Origin: Paenibacillus marchantiae
GTDB lineage: Bacteria > Bacillota > Bacilli > Paenibacillales > Paenibacillaceae
Length of the DNA: 64,000 nucleotides
Direction: 5' to 3'
Assembly: GCF_028771845.1 (NCBI RefSeq)
Contig: NZ_CP118270.1
Location: forward strand, 4,154,001 to 4,218,000
Part shown: in pieces, positions 20,498 through 28,640 of the stretch
How positions within the stretch are numbered: position 1 is the first letter of the stretch
Layout: every line of letters begins with the position of its first letter
Made by a program: the position numbers and the translations under genes
The notes under the pieces: generated by a model
Told to the model about the DNA's origin: nothing
Seen by the model: only the letters and a program-made list of their open reading frames with translations
Databases searched by the model: none

Positions 20498-22196
20498 GTT
20501 GAAGCAACAGTCGGAGGTGCACTCCATACTGCATGAGATCGACCGTGATCTCCTGCTTGAATATAACAGACAGATTGCGAAGGAGATTCGTTTGTCGGGT
20601 TCCGAAGAGGAACTACGGGCTTTCCATTATATTAAGGAACAGCTTGAGGATTTTGGGTTGACCACCGAGCTTACGTTTAACAAAGCCTACATCAGTATCC
20701 CTGTCAGAGCAGAACTTAAGGTCGGCGGCATTTCTTTTGCAGCTATTACGCACTCCATGTCAGCCAAGACGGAACAGTTGAGCACACTTCTGAGATTCAT
20801 TGAGCTAATGGATATAGACCAGACCGACTGGGCCAATCAAGTGACAGGTCATGCGGTGGTCGTTCATGGGCTTGCGAATGGGCCCACGATTTATCGTTTG
20901 CAGCAGTTGGGTGCAGTAGCGGTCATATTTATCAATAGCGGTCCGTACACGCATGAAATGATCGTTTCCTCCGTGTGGGGAAATCCGACACCAGAGGATG
21001 ATGGCTATCCGTCTATTCCGGTTCTGTCGGTCAACCATTCAGATGGAGAGCAGATCAAGTCTTTAATCGCCGTGGAAGAAAGAGAGAATGTAGAGATTAC
21101 GTTGACCGCGGAAGTGCGCACAGACTGGGTGAACATTCCGACCTTGATTGCTGAGATAAAGGGGACGGAAGAACCAGAATCCTTTGTGTTGTTTAGCGGA
21201 CATGTGGATTCATGGCATTATGGGGCGATGGATAACGGCTCCGCCAATGCCGTCATGGTGGAGACGGCACGGGTATTATCATTGCATCGTAACACGCTGC
21301 GGCGCTCCGTTCGGTTCGCATTTTGGTCAGGCCATTCCCACGGCAGATATGCCGGCTCTGCATTATACAGCGATCTTCATTGGGAAGATTTGCACGAAAA
21401 CGGGGTGTTGCATATCAATATTGATTCCGTGGGCGCCAAGGGAGCGAGTCACCTCGGTGCAGCCAATACAATGTCAGAGACACGGACACTATGTGCTGAT
21501 GCCATACGCACCGTAACGGATGAACCTTTTCGCGGTTCTCCGTTTGGAAGGTCGGGAGATCAGTCTTTCTGGGGTGCTGGACTTCCGTCTGCTTTTATGG
21601 GGCTGTCCTATCAGCCTGAGGGCTGGTTTGGCTGGTGGTGGCATACGACAGAGGATACGCTGGATAAAATTGATGGAGATTATCTGGCCCGTGATTGCAA
21701 AGTGTACGTAGCTGCCGTCTATAATGCTGCCTCTGCTCCCATTATTCCAATTGATCAGAGACACGCGATCCGAACCCTTTCCGAACGAATGGGCTATTAT
21801 AGAGAGCTTATCGGAGACAAGCTTGATCTTTCGCGCTTAACAAGCAGGGTCCAGCAGCTACAGAAAGCCACGGATCATTTCTATAACCGGATAGGTTCCT
21901 CGTCCCTCCCGGATGCTTCTGTTACAGAAGCGAACCGAACGATATTGTCACTTAGCAGATGGCTGGTTCCCATTAATTATGTTCGAGGCAGCCGGTATGA
22001 TCATGACGCCGCAGGCAGTCATTCACTTGTGCCTGCGCTGTCAGACATCGAGCTTCTGGCGGTAGCCGAAGAAGGAAGTGAAGCCTTTTTCAGACTCCAA
22101 ACATCACTTATACGTCAGGTGAATCGAATTGGCTATGAGATAAAGCAGGCAGAGCGACTTGTCGTGGAGGCCGAAAAGAATCTCGTTTGGAATTAA
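20490..22196 (+). CDS. M28-like peptidase with PA-domain insertion, atypical active site
   Basis: A 568-residue protein without signal peptide, so probably cytoplasmic. A protease-associated (PA) segment (about 100-200) precedes the M28 fold. Metal ligands His238 (GHVDSW), Asp248 (GAMDNGSAN), Asp312 (INIDSVG) and His385 (WWWHTTED) are present. The usual catalytic and metal-binding Glu-Glu pair is replaced by His282-Ser283 in WSGHSHGRYAGS. I have seen similar GHSxGRYxGS sequences in a branch of M28-like proteins whose chemistry I do not know. ATG 20490, with GAGGAGAGAGGG upstream, overlaps the M20 gene by 8 bp. It probably acts with the M20 enzyme on imported substrate. Confidence 0.85.
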   Translation: MTELKQQSEVHSILHEIDRDLLLEYNRQIAKEIRLSGSEEELRAFHYIKEQLEDFGLTTELTFNKAYISIPVRAELKVGGISFAAITHSMSAKTEQLSTLLRFIELMDIDQTDWANQVTGHAVVVHGLANGPTIYRLQQLGAVAVIFINSGPYTHEMIVSSVWGNPTPEDDGYPSIPVLSVNHSDGEQIKSLIAVEERENVEITLTAEVRTDWVNIPTLIAEIKGTEEPESFVLFSGHVDSWHYGAMDNGSANAVMVETARVLSLHRNTLRRSVRFAFWSGHSHGRYAGSALYSDLHWEDLHENGVLHINIDSVGAKGASHLGAANTMSETRTLCADAIRTVTDEPFRGSPFGRSGDQSFWGAGLPSAFMGLSYQPEGWFGWWWHTTEDTLDKIDGDYLARDCKVYVAAVYNAASAPIIPIDQRHAIRTLSERMGYYRELIGDKLDLSRLTSRVQQLQKATDHFYNRIGSSSLPDASVTEANRTILSLSRWLVPINYVRGSRYDHDAAGSHSLVPALSDIELLAVAEEGSEAFFRLQTSLIRQVNRIGYEIKQAERLVVEAEKNLVWN

Positions 22197-22254
22197 CCCA
22201 AGGTGAAGCAGCCTGTTTACAGCAAGAACATCATGGTATAGAGGAGCGACAGTC

Positions 22255-23019
22255 ATGCCGGAACGAACATTTGCAGGGAAAAAGGTAGTCATTACCGGAG
22301 CGGCAGGTGTATTTGGCCAATGGATTGCACAAGCATACGCCGCCGAAGGCGCAAGCCTTTATTTGTCCGATATCCGCGAGGATGCCCTAAGGAATACAGT
22401 AGATAAGCTGAAGCAGGAGGGAGTGGATGTTCACTGGCATGTAACGAATCTTGTGGATGAAAAGTCCATTAATGAATTGGTTCAAGTGGTCGAACAGCAA
22501 TGGAAAGCGCCGGATATCGTCATCAATAATGCGGGAATATATCCATACCGCACACTCATGAACATGACGCTTCAACATTGGAATGAGACGATGGATCTAA
22601 ATCTGGCAGCACCATTTCTGCTTATTCAGCATTTTGCCAAACAGATGATTGCGAGCGAGGTCGAAGGTTCCTTCATTAATATAAGTTCTGGGGCAGCTTC
22701 CACCGCAGGTGTCGGCATGGGGAATTATTCGGTTTCGAAAGTAGGAATCGAGATGCTGACCAAAACCTTTGCCCTGGAGTTGTCCCCCTATCGCATTCGG
22801 GTAAATGCGGTTGTGCCGGGTTATGCACCCGGCAGCGAGGTTAGTGTGATGACGAAGGAGCATACAGAACATATGATCAACATTACACCGCTAGGCCGGA
22901 CATCAGGTCCGGATGACGCTCCCCAAGCGATATTGTATCTGACCTCTGACCAGGCTTCATTTATTACAGGCAGCATATTAACAGTAGATGGTGGACGCAC
23001 GGCAGGCAGACTCAAGTAA
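22255..23019 (+). CDS. Short-chain dehydrogenase/reductase
   Basis: A 254-residue classical SDR: cofactor loop TGAAGVFGQWIA, NNAG, catalytic Ser (ISSG), Tyr and Lys (YSVSK), and a C-terminal DGG. Asp in the SDIRED segment after beta-2 suggests NAD(H) preference. RBS GAGGAGCGAC lies just before the ATG. It is the last gene of the peptide-import operon, 58 bp after the M28-like gene, and may oxidise or reduce a hydroxy/keto product released by the hydrolases; the substrate is unknown. Confidence 0.9.
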   Translation: MPERTFAGKKVVITGAAGVFGQWIAQAYAAEGASLYLSDIREDALRNTVDKLKQEGVDVHWHVTNLVDEKSINELVQVVEQQWKAPDIVINNAGIYPYRTLMNMTLQHWNETMDLNLAAPFLLIQHFAKQMIASEVEGSFINISSGAASTAGVGMGNYSVSKVGIEMLTKTFALELSPYRIRVNAVVPGYAPGSEVSVMTKEHTEHMINITPLGRTSGPDDAPQAILYLTSDQASFITGSILTVDGGRTAGRLK

Positions 23020-23062
23020 CAGTTTGCATCCTGAAAATAGAATGGCAGCTGGTGAGTCAATG

Positions 23063-23992
23063 CTATGGCATAGCCAGCTGGGAAGGGAGTTCAAATTCAG
23101 GAACATATAAATTGCTCTGAAGCAGCGCAGCTCGAATGTCGAGCATCAGCTTTTCGCTCGCGGAACCAAGCGGTATATTTCGCTTACGCAAAATGCCTGC
23201 AATGGGCCCAACCTTGAGATCGGCAATTTTTTGGATAACAGTACCGGGAATGGCTGGGCAGATTGTTGCAATCGGAGCAATAGTTATGCCTAATTTGGCT
23301 TGTACATAATATTTGTGAGACCGGATATTACTTATTTCGATTCCCTGATAATCGCTGTTGATTTTCTCGGCCAATAGCTGCTCAATACGGATGCGAATCG
23401 GGCAATTGGGGGGTGTGAACAGAAATTGTTGTCCTTTCAGATCTGCCAAATGGATTTCATCACCCTGAGCAAATGGATGTGAATCATACAACAGCAATGC
23501 CATCGGTTCAAAAAGCAGCGGTTGAAACTCGGTTTCCATACTCGTCTCAGGAGAAGGGCAGACGGCAAAGTCAAGCTGCTCATCAATTAGCAGTTCATTA
23601 AGAAGCTTGCTGTCCCCGATGCGCACGCTGAGCTTAATCTTCGGATTCTGTTTTACAAAAGAAGACAGAATAGCAGGAAGCCGATGGCTGGCTGTTGGCT
23701 CGGATACTCCAATTCGTACAAACCCCGCTTGTCCCTGTTGAATGTCGGTGATCGTATTTGTCAAATACTCGTATTCCTTCAGAAGCTGATCGGCTCTGGC
23801 GTAAAATATTTTCCCCGCTTCCGTCAATTTAATCTTTTTGCCTCTATCCAGTAATTTCATACCCAGATCAGCCTCAAGTTTCTGCATATGCAGTGTAATG
23901 GCGGGTTGTGAATACTGCAAAGCTTCTGCTGCCTGTTGAAAGCTCCCGAGCTTTACAATCGTTTGAAAGGTCTTGATCATTCGCATTTCCAT
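23063..23992 (-). CDS. LysR family transcriptional regulator
   Basis: A 309-residue regulator with an N-terminal winged HTH (MIKTFQTIVKLGSFQQAAEALQYSQPAITLHMQKLEADLG) and a periplasmic-binding-like effector domain. ATG 23992 is chosen because AAAGGT sits 7 nt upstream; an upstream in-frame ATG lacks a site. It converges on the peptide-import operon and diverges from a TetR/MFS pair, so targets could lie on either side. The effector is unknown. Confidence 0.9.
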   Translation of the reverse strand: MEMRMIKTFQTIVKLGSFQQAAEALQYSQPAITLHMQKLEADLGMKLLDRGKKIKLTEAGKIFYARADQLLKEYEYLTNTITDIQQGQAGFVRIGVSEPTASHRLPAILSSFVKQNPKIKLSVRIGDSKLLNELLIDEQLDFAVCPSPETSMETEFQPLLFEPMALLLYDSHPFAQGDEIHLADLKGQQFLFTPPNCPIRIRIEQLLAEKINSDYQGIEISNIRSHKYYVQAKLGITIAPIATICPAIPGTVIQKIADLKVGPIAGILRKRNIPLGSASEKLMLDIRAALLQSNLYVPEFELPSQLAMP

Positions 23993-24122
23993 GGCAAACA
24001 CCTTTCTATTCATTATTGTAATGATCAGTATATCATGGTTAATGCATACTATTTCAATAGGATATTATGTTTTTAAAATGTTATCAAGGATAATTCGCTC
24101 CTGTTCTTTCCGTGCACTGAAT

Positions 24123-24136
24123 TGATAGCGCTATCA
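24123..24136. promoter_or_regulatory. Perfect 14-bp palindrome, cre-like
   Basis: TGATAGCGCTATCA is fully self-complementary and differs from the cre consensus TGWAANCGNTNWCA at one defined position. It lies 24 bp upstream of a TTGACA -35 in the lysR/tetR interval. It may bind CcpA or another LacI-family protein. Confidence 0.5.
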
Positions 24137-24160
24137 CGAATATTGGCCGAAATATAAGGG

Positions 24161-24189
24161 TTGACAGTGTTTTTTGAAACGGTTTTAAT
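24161..24189 (+). promoter_or_regulatory. Promoter of the TetR-MFS operon
   Basis: TTGACA (24161-24166) and TTTAAT (24184-24189) have a 17-bp spacer, which is a near-consensus sigma-A promoter. Confidence 0.65.
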
Positions 24190-24212
24190 TATATAGACCG
24201 ATTGTTATAATT
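24190..24212 (+). promoter_or_regulatory. Candidate LmrA/YxaF-type operator
   Basis: TATATAGACCGATTGTTATA directly after the -10 resembles the LmrA/YxaF box of Bacillus subtilis (ATATAGACC core followed by an AT-rich half). Its position over the transcription start suits autorepression by the TetR-family gene downstream. Confidence 0.5.
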
Positions 24213-24232
24213 CATTTAAGGATGTGGCTTTA

Positions 24233-24820
24233 TTGAGTGAAAAGTCTAATGCTAGAGAACTAATCGTCAGCACAGCAGCCAGACTGTTTTTTTCACAAGG
24301 ATATCATGCGACCGGTCTAAATCAGATTATTAAGGAGAGCAGTACGCCAAAAGGCTCGTTATATCATTATTTCCCACATGGCAAAGAAGAGCTCGCTCAT
24401 GAGTGCATTCAAAAAGCCAATGAAAACATTCTGCAGAAGTTTGAAGAAGTGTTTGCTGCTCATGATAATACGGGGGATGCCATTCAGCAATTTATTCATG
24501 ACTTAGCCATTGAAACGGAGGCGGCAGGTTTTACGGGTTTTCTTCCATTTAGTTTCTGGGCAGCCGTGGAGACCTCGTGCATCAGTCAACAATTGCGAAT
24601 TGCCTGTCAGGACGTGTTTGCAGGATGGCAGCAAATCATTACGAAACATCTGATTTTGGATGGCATAGGTGAAAAGAAAGCACAAGAGATGGGACTACTC
24701 GTCATTTCCTTAATGGAGGGCGCATTAATTATCAGCCTGACCAACCAGGACAAACAGCCTTTGCTGACGGCTGCTGATTATTTGTCCGTTGTGGCGAAGA
24801 ATGCAAAAGAGAAGCAATAA
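24233..24820 (+). CDS. TetR family repressor, LmrA/QacR-like
   Basis: A 195-residue TetR-type repressor: HTH segment ARLFFSQGYHATGLNQIIKESSTPKGSLYHYFPHGKEELA, whose KGSLYHYFPHGKEEL is typical of the LmrA/YxaF branch, then an all-helical ligand domain. The TTG at 24233 is preferred because AGGA lies 10 nt upstream; the GTG at 24224 is almost on top of it. It probably represses itself and the exporter 51 bp downstream and is released by the drug, as in lmrAB of B. subtilis. Confidence 0.87.
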   Translation: MSEKSNARELIVSTAARLFFSQGYHATGLNQIIKESSTPKGSLYHYFPHGKEELAHECIQKANENILQKFEEVFAAHDNTGDAIQQFIHDLAIETEAAGFTGFLPFSFWAAVETSCISQQLRIACQDVFAGWQQIITKHLILDGIGEKKAQEMGLLVISLMEGALIISLTNQDKQPLLTAADYLSVVAKNAKEKQ

Positions 24821-24871
24821 GCTTCGTAAAGAGAAATAGAAATCGTCAGATTGTTTGAGGAGGATGGGATC

Positions 24872-26365
24872 GTGGAGGCTTCCATGAAGGCTGGTTCTGT
24901 ACAGGATCAACAAGAAACAAAACAATATAAAGTATTTCCGATTTTATTCGCCATGTTACTTAGCGGCTTTATTGGTCTGTTCGGTGAAACGGCACTAAAT
25001 GTGGCATTGACACCGCTTATGGGCTTGCTCGAAGTTGGACCTACTACCATTCAGTGGTTAACTACAGGTTATTTGCTCGTTTTGGGTATTTTGGTGCCGG
25101 TTTCCGGTATGCTGTTACAATGGTTTTCGACGAGACAGTTGTTCACGACTTCTCTGATTTTTTCGATTGCAGGAACGATAGTTGCTGCTATTGCACCGAG
25201 CTTTGAAATTCTGTTGGTGGCGCGGGTATTGCAAGCTATAGGTACAGCTCTGTTACTGCCACTAATGTTCAACACTATATTGGTTATCTTCCCGATTGAA
25301 AAGCGTGGCGCTGCCATGGGATTGATCGGTTTGGTTATCATGTTTGCACCAGCAAGTGGACCGAGTATCTCGGGTCTGATTCTGGCCAATCTGAGCTGGC
25401 ACTGGATTTTCTGGATCTCCTTGCCGTTCTTCATTATTTCATTGGTATGCGGCTTGCTGTTCTTACCGAATATCTCGAAGCTGACCAAGCCCAAAATTGA
25501 TGTTCTTTCCATTGTGCTTTCCACACTTGGTTTTGGTGGTATCGTGTACGGATTCAGCAGTGCAGGAGGACATGGGGAAAGTGGCGGTGGCTGGACCAGT
25601 CCTATCGTTGTAGCCACACTGGTTATTGGAGTATTATCTTTGCTGCTGTTCAGCATCCGTCAATTGAGAATGAAACAGCCGATGATGGATCTGCGGGCAT
25701 TTAAATATCCAATGTTTACAGTCGGCTTGATTCTGATCTTCCTTTGTATGATGATGATGTTGTCATCCATGCTGATCCTGCCGATGTACCTGCAACAAGG
25801 TATGGCGGTCACGGCTCTGACTGCCGGTCTGGTTCTGCTGCCGGGCAGCTTGCTGAATGGATTCTTGTCCCCGGTTATGGGGCGTCTGTTTGACAAATTC
25901 GGTCCGAAGTGGCTTGTGATTATCGGTCTTGCGATCGTAACTGTTGTACTCTTCTTGTACACTGGAATCACTCCGACAACGACTCTGGGCAAGATTATTA
26001 CGCTGCATATCTTCATGATGATCGGGATTTCAATGATCATGATGCCTGCACAAACCAACGGCTTGAATCAATTGCCACCTGATTTCTATCCTCACGGAAC
26101 GGCGATTATGAATACATTGCAGCAGGTATCCGGAGCTATTGGTACAGCTGTTGCGGTAAGTATACTGAGCGCAGGTCAGACCCGCTTCTTGAGCGGTGTG
26201 ACGGATCCTGAGAGCCCAGAGAATCAGTTGGCAGGTTTCACATCCGGTGTACAAAATGCATTTATTTTCGCACTGGTACTTGCTATCATTGGTCTGATCA
26301 CTTCACTCTTCGTAAAACGAGTTAAGGTCGGTGCTCAGCAGGGCCAACAAGGTCCTATGCATTAA
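24872..26365 (+). CDS. DHA2-type 14-TM multidrug MFS exporter, LmrB-like
   Basis: A 497-residue drug:proton antiporter of the EmrB/QacA (DHA2) group. Motifs include LNVALTPLMGLL, TTIQWLTTGYLLVLGILVPVSG (motif D1 region), and ARVLQAIGTALLLPLMFN with AAMGLIGLVIMFAPASGPSISG (motif C type). Fourteen hydrophobic helices are expected. GTG 24872 follows GAGGAGG at 8 nt. The gene order, TetR then 14-TM exporter, matches B. subtilis lmrA-lmrB, which gives lincomycin resistance; the actual substrates here are unknown. Confidence 0.9.
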   Translation: MEASMKAGSVQDQQETKQYKVFPILFAMLLSGFIGLFGETALNVALTPLMGLLEVGPTTIQWLTTGYLLVLGILVPVSGMLLQWFSTRQLFTTSLIFSIAGTIVAAIAPSFEILLVARVLQAIGTALLLPLMFNTILVIFPIEKRGAAMGLIGLVIMFAPASGPSISGLILANLSWHWIFWISLPFFIISLVCGLLFLPNISKLTKPKIDVLSIVLSTLGFGGIVYGFSSAGGHGESGGGWTSPIVVATLVIGVLSLLLFSIRQLRMKQPMMDLRAFKYPMFTVGLILIFLCMMMMLSSMLILPMYLQQGMAVTALTAGLVLLPGSLLNGFLSPVMGRLFDKFGPKWLVIIGLAIVTVVLFLYTGITPTTTLGKIITLHIFMMIGISMIMMPAQTNGLNQLPPDFYPHGTAIMNTLQQVSGAIGTAVAVSILSAGQTRFLSGVTDPESPENQLAGFTSGVQNAFIFALVLAIIGLITSLFVKRVKVGAQQGQQGPMH

Positions 26366-26386
26366 TTGAAAGTCATATAAGAAATG

Positions 26387-26426
26387 AAACGATGCTCTCT
26401 CTTCAATAGAGGGCATCGTTTTTTTG
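26387..26426 (+). terminator. Terminator of the LmrAB-like operon
   Basis: AAACGATGC then TCTCT pairs with AGAGG-GCATCGTTT around CTTCAAT, followed by TTTTT (26387-26425). Confidence 0.85.
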
Positions 26427-26642
26427 TACCTTGACATGAAACGGGTTCCATCCATTAGAGTGAAAATAAACCTGCCAGTCGAAAAGAATAAATCTCGATG
26501 TTGGAAGCAAATAGTTCATGTTCTGGTGAAATTGTATATGTTCATATGGAATTTTAAAGATAATATAGAGAGTAGATTAATGAATGATAACGGATAGAGG
26601 AAAACGTTTTAGAGTGTATTTTATAATCAAGGAGACGTCTTT

Positions 26643-27296
26643 ATGAGAATCGTTAAATCAATTCCTGCGAATATTGAACAATTGCTAGATCGTTATGAGA
26701 AAAATGGTCATCTGACCATGCAAGCTTCACTAATGGGAAAGCAGTCGGTTGTTTATCGTTTACAAGAGTACTGCCTTAAGGTATATACGCCTCGTGGAAA
26801 AGTGGATGGAGAATTGGAATGTGAGGCGCTCTTGTCATTGCAAAACAACCTTCATGTTCCCGAACTGTATGCGTACGCTCCTGGGAAATTTGTGCTGACA
26901 GAATGGATCGAAGGATTCAATCTGAGACAATATCGGGCAACGTATGGACACATACCGCACAATCTAATATATGATATGTTTTCAACAGAACTTCAGCAGA
27001 TTCAGGCAGGTTATCGTGATTGGGATGTCATTCGATATGAGAATTTGCTATGGACTGACATAAGGGAGGTCAAACGAACTGATTTTTGGCTATGTGAACC
27101 TGTTAGTTGCCTGCGGATACGGGAGCGATTACAACAAGAGATTATTCGAAAGATTGAGCGGATATACAGCGGTGATGGAGCTGACCTGGGGGAGATCGTG
27201 CATTATTTTGATCGACACGGTCTCACGACCACGGAGGTCCAAGAGGCATTAGTAAATTTCAGATCGCTAACACCGAGGATGGCACTGGCACAGTAA
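26643..27296 (+). CDS. Protein kinase-like fold protein, degenerate
   Basis: A 217-residue protein resembling small bacterial RIO/Bud32-type kinase-fold proteins (such as B. subtilis YrzF). YCLKVYTPRG would carry the ATP-binding Lys, KFVLTEWIEGFNL looks like the hinge, and RDWDVIRYENLLWTD is placed like a catalytic loop (D-x5-N). The normal HGD/HRD is not clear and no DFG is seen, so it may be inactive or use another mode. RBS AAGGAGACG precedes ATG 26643. It is flanked by terminators and so monocistronic. Assignment is by motif pattern only. Confidence 0.55.
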   Translation: MRIVKSIPANIEQLLDRYEKNGHLTMQASLMGKQSVVYRLQEYCLKVYTPRGKVDGELECEALLSLQNNLHVPELYAYAPGKFVLTEWIEGFNLRQYRATYGHIPHNLIYDMFSTELQQIQAGYRDWDVIRYENLLWTDIREVKRTDFWLCEPVSCLRIRERLQQEIIRKIERIYSGDGADLGEIVHYFDRHGLTTTEVQEALVNFRSLTPRMALAQ

Positions 27297-27312
27297 CGGC
27301 ACTAACGAAATA

Positions 27313-27352
27313 AAAACCCTGACGATTACCAGAATCGTTAGGGTTTTATTTT
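27313..27352 (+). terminator. Terminator between kinase-like gene and alpha/beta hydrolase
   Basis: AAAACCCTGACGATT pairs with AATCGTTAGGGTTTT (one G-U) around ACCAG (27313-27347), with T-rich sequence after; it may work on both strands. Confidence 0.85.
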
Positions 27353-27393
27353 GAAACGAATTGTATTGTTTGTTTAGCGTTTGTTCAGGCAAT

Positions 27394-28374
27394 CTACTTC
27401 TTGACCAGTTCCAATATTTCATTGGCAACAAGATCCGGGTGATATTGATGAATATAGTGCTCGGTATCCTTAACGGTCACATGTTTGGAATGTTCCGACC
27501 AGGACGTAAATTCAGCTTGGGTTTTATCCCATATCGGCTCACTGGCTCCGAAGTAATCTGCTGTCAGTATGGTAAGCGGAAACGGGAAGGGCTTTTTGTT
27601 GTCGACGACAACCTTGGCATTGGCTGTCATTTCACGCAACTCATCCACGGTGTTGGCATTCCCATAGTTAAGCAATAGAGCCGTGGTATCTATTTTCTTC
27701 AGATCATCTGGTACAAACTTCAGGCCGTTGCGATTGGCATTGGAAGCTTCCACAACAGCGTCAGATTGTAAAGTCAACCGAAATAAACCGGTTTTGATCC
27801 GGAATTGGTTCATGAAGCCACCAATCACACTTGCTATATCGTCAGTGTCATTGGCGTAATATTCCGGACTTCCCCCATCTAACATGACAATACCTTGAAC
27901 TTCATCCGGATATTTTTGCGCAAACCGGAGTGTTTCCAGCGAACCGAGGGAGTGGCCCACCAGAACGTATGGTGGCTTTTGCCCAGATACCTCTAATAAC
28001 TCGTGCAATTCATCTGCCACGGTATCGACATCGCGTTTCTTATCGGTCATATCGCTATAACCATAACCAAAGCGATCGTAAACCGCGAATTTCGTATAGG
28101 GTGCAAGCTTTTCGTAGAGCGGATAAAAGTCTACATAAGGATCAGCTGTGCCCCACCCGGATGCAAGGACAACTGTTGCATCTCCTTGACCACCCGTATA
28201 TAAATGCATATTGTCACCATGTATGCTGTAGAGCTTGCCAGGCGGAATAAATGTTTTCTGATCCTGACGGGTACTCACTTGTTGATAGATCAAGCCCGTA
28301 ACCAGAAGGAGAAGTAAAGCCACTGCTCCGAATATAAACGTCTTAAATAATCTTCTGCGAAATTTTTTCATCAT
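27394..28374 (-). CDS. Membrane-anchored alpha/beta hydrolase
   Basis: A 326-residue protein with a basic N-terminus (MMKKFRRRLFKT) and one hydrophobic helix (about 12-30), placing the hydrolase domain outside the membrane. The nucleophile elbow is VLVGHSLGSLETL, the oxyanion region is VVLASGWGTADPYVDFYPL, and the catalytic His is probably in DTEHYIHQYHP. Cap and core match the alpha/beta-hydrolase fold (haloperoxidase/lipase-like). The substrate is unknown, and an ester or lactone hydrolase is likely. The start is one of two adjacent ATGs. Confidence 0.83.
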   Translation of the reverse strand: MMKKFRRRLFKTFIFGAVALLLLLVTGLIYQQVSTRQDQKTFIPPGKLYSIHGDNMHLYTGGQGDATVVLASGWGTADPYVDFYPLYEKLAPYTKFAVYDRFGYGYSDMTDKKRDVDTVADELHELLEVSGQKPPYVLVGHSLGSLETLRFAQKYPDEVQGIVMLDGGSPEYYANDTDDIASVIGGFMNQFRIKTGLFRLTLQSDAVVEASNANRNGLKFVPDDLKKIDTTALLLNYGNANTVDELREMTANAKVVVDNKKPFPFPLTILTADYFGASEPIWDKTQAEFTSWSEHSKHVTVKDTEHYIHQYHPDLVANEILELVKK

Positions 28375-28640
28375 CTCTCACATACTCTCTCTGTATTTTC
28401 TCTATCATATATGCCCAATCTTATTGGAGAGAAAACAGAGTCTTAATTCCACCTTAATTTTCGAATTGGTCCATTGGCTCCATTGAAATGAAGTTAATTG
28501 AAATATTACATTCAGATAACCGAAGGCGAATTGATTATAAACGAGCAATGATTTAATATAAAGGCTAATATTGCTCCTGTTTTACTCAAGATTGAATGAT
28601 CGCTCGAATGATTGATTATAGAGAACAGAAGGTATGAATA

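Noticed and set aside
23046..23080. CAGCTGG/CCAGCTG hairpin at the SDR-LysR junction
   Set aside because: The right arm lies within the end of the LysR gene and no T-run follows on either strand, so a terminator is not supported.
25069..25656. Minus-strand open frame of 195 codons
   Set aside because: It is antisense to hydrophobic helices of the LmrB-like exporter; reversed transmembrane codons often stay open. No ribosome site.
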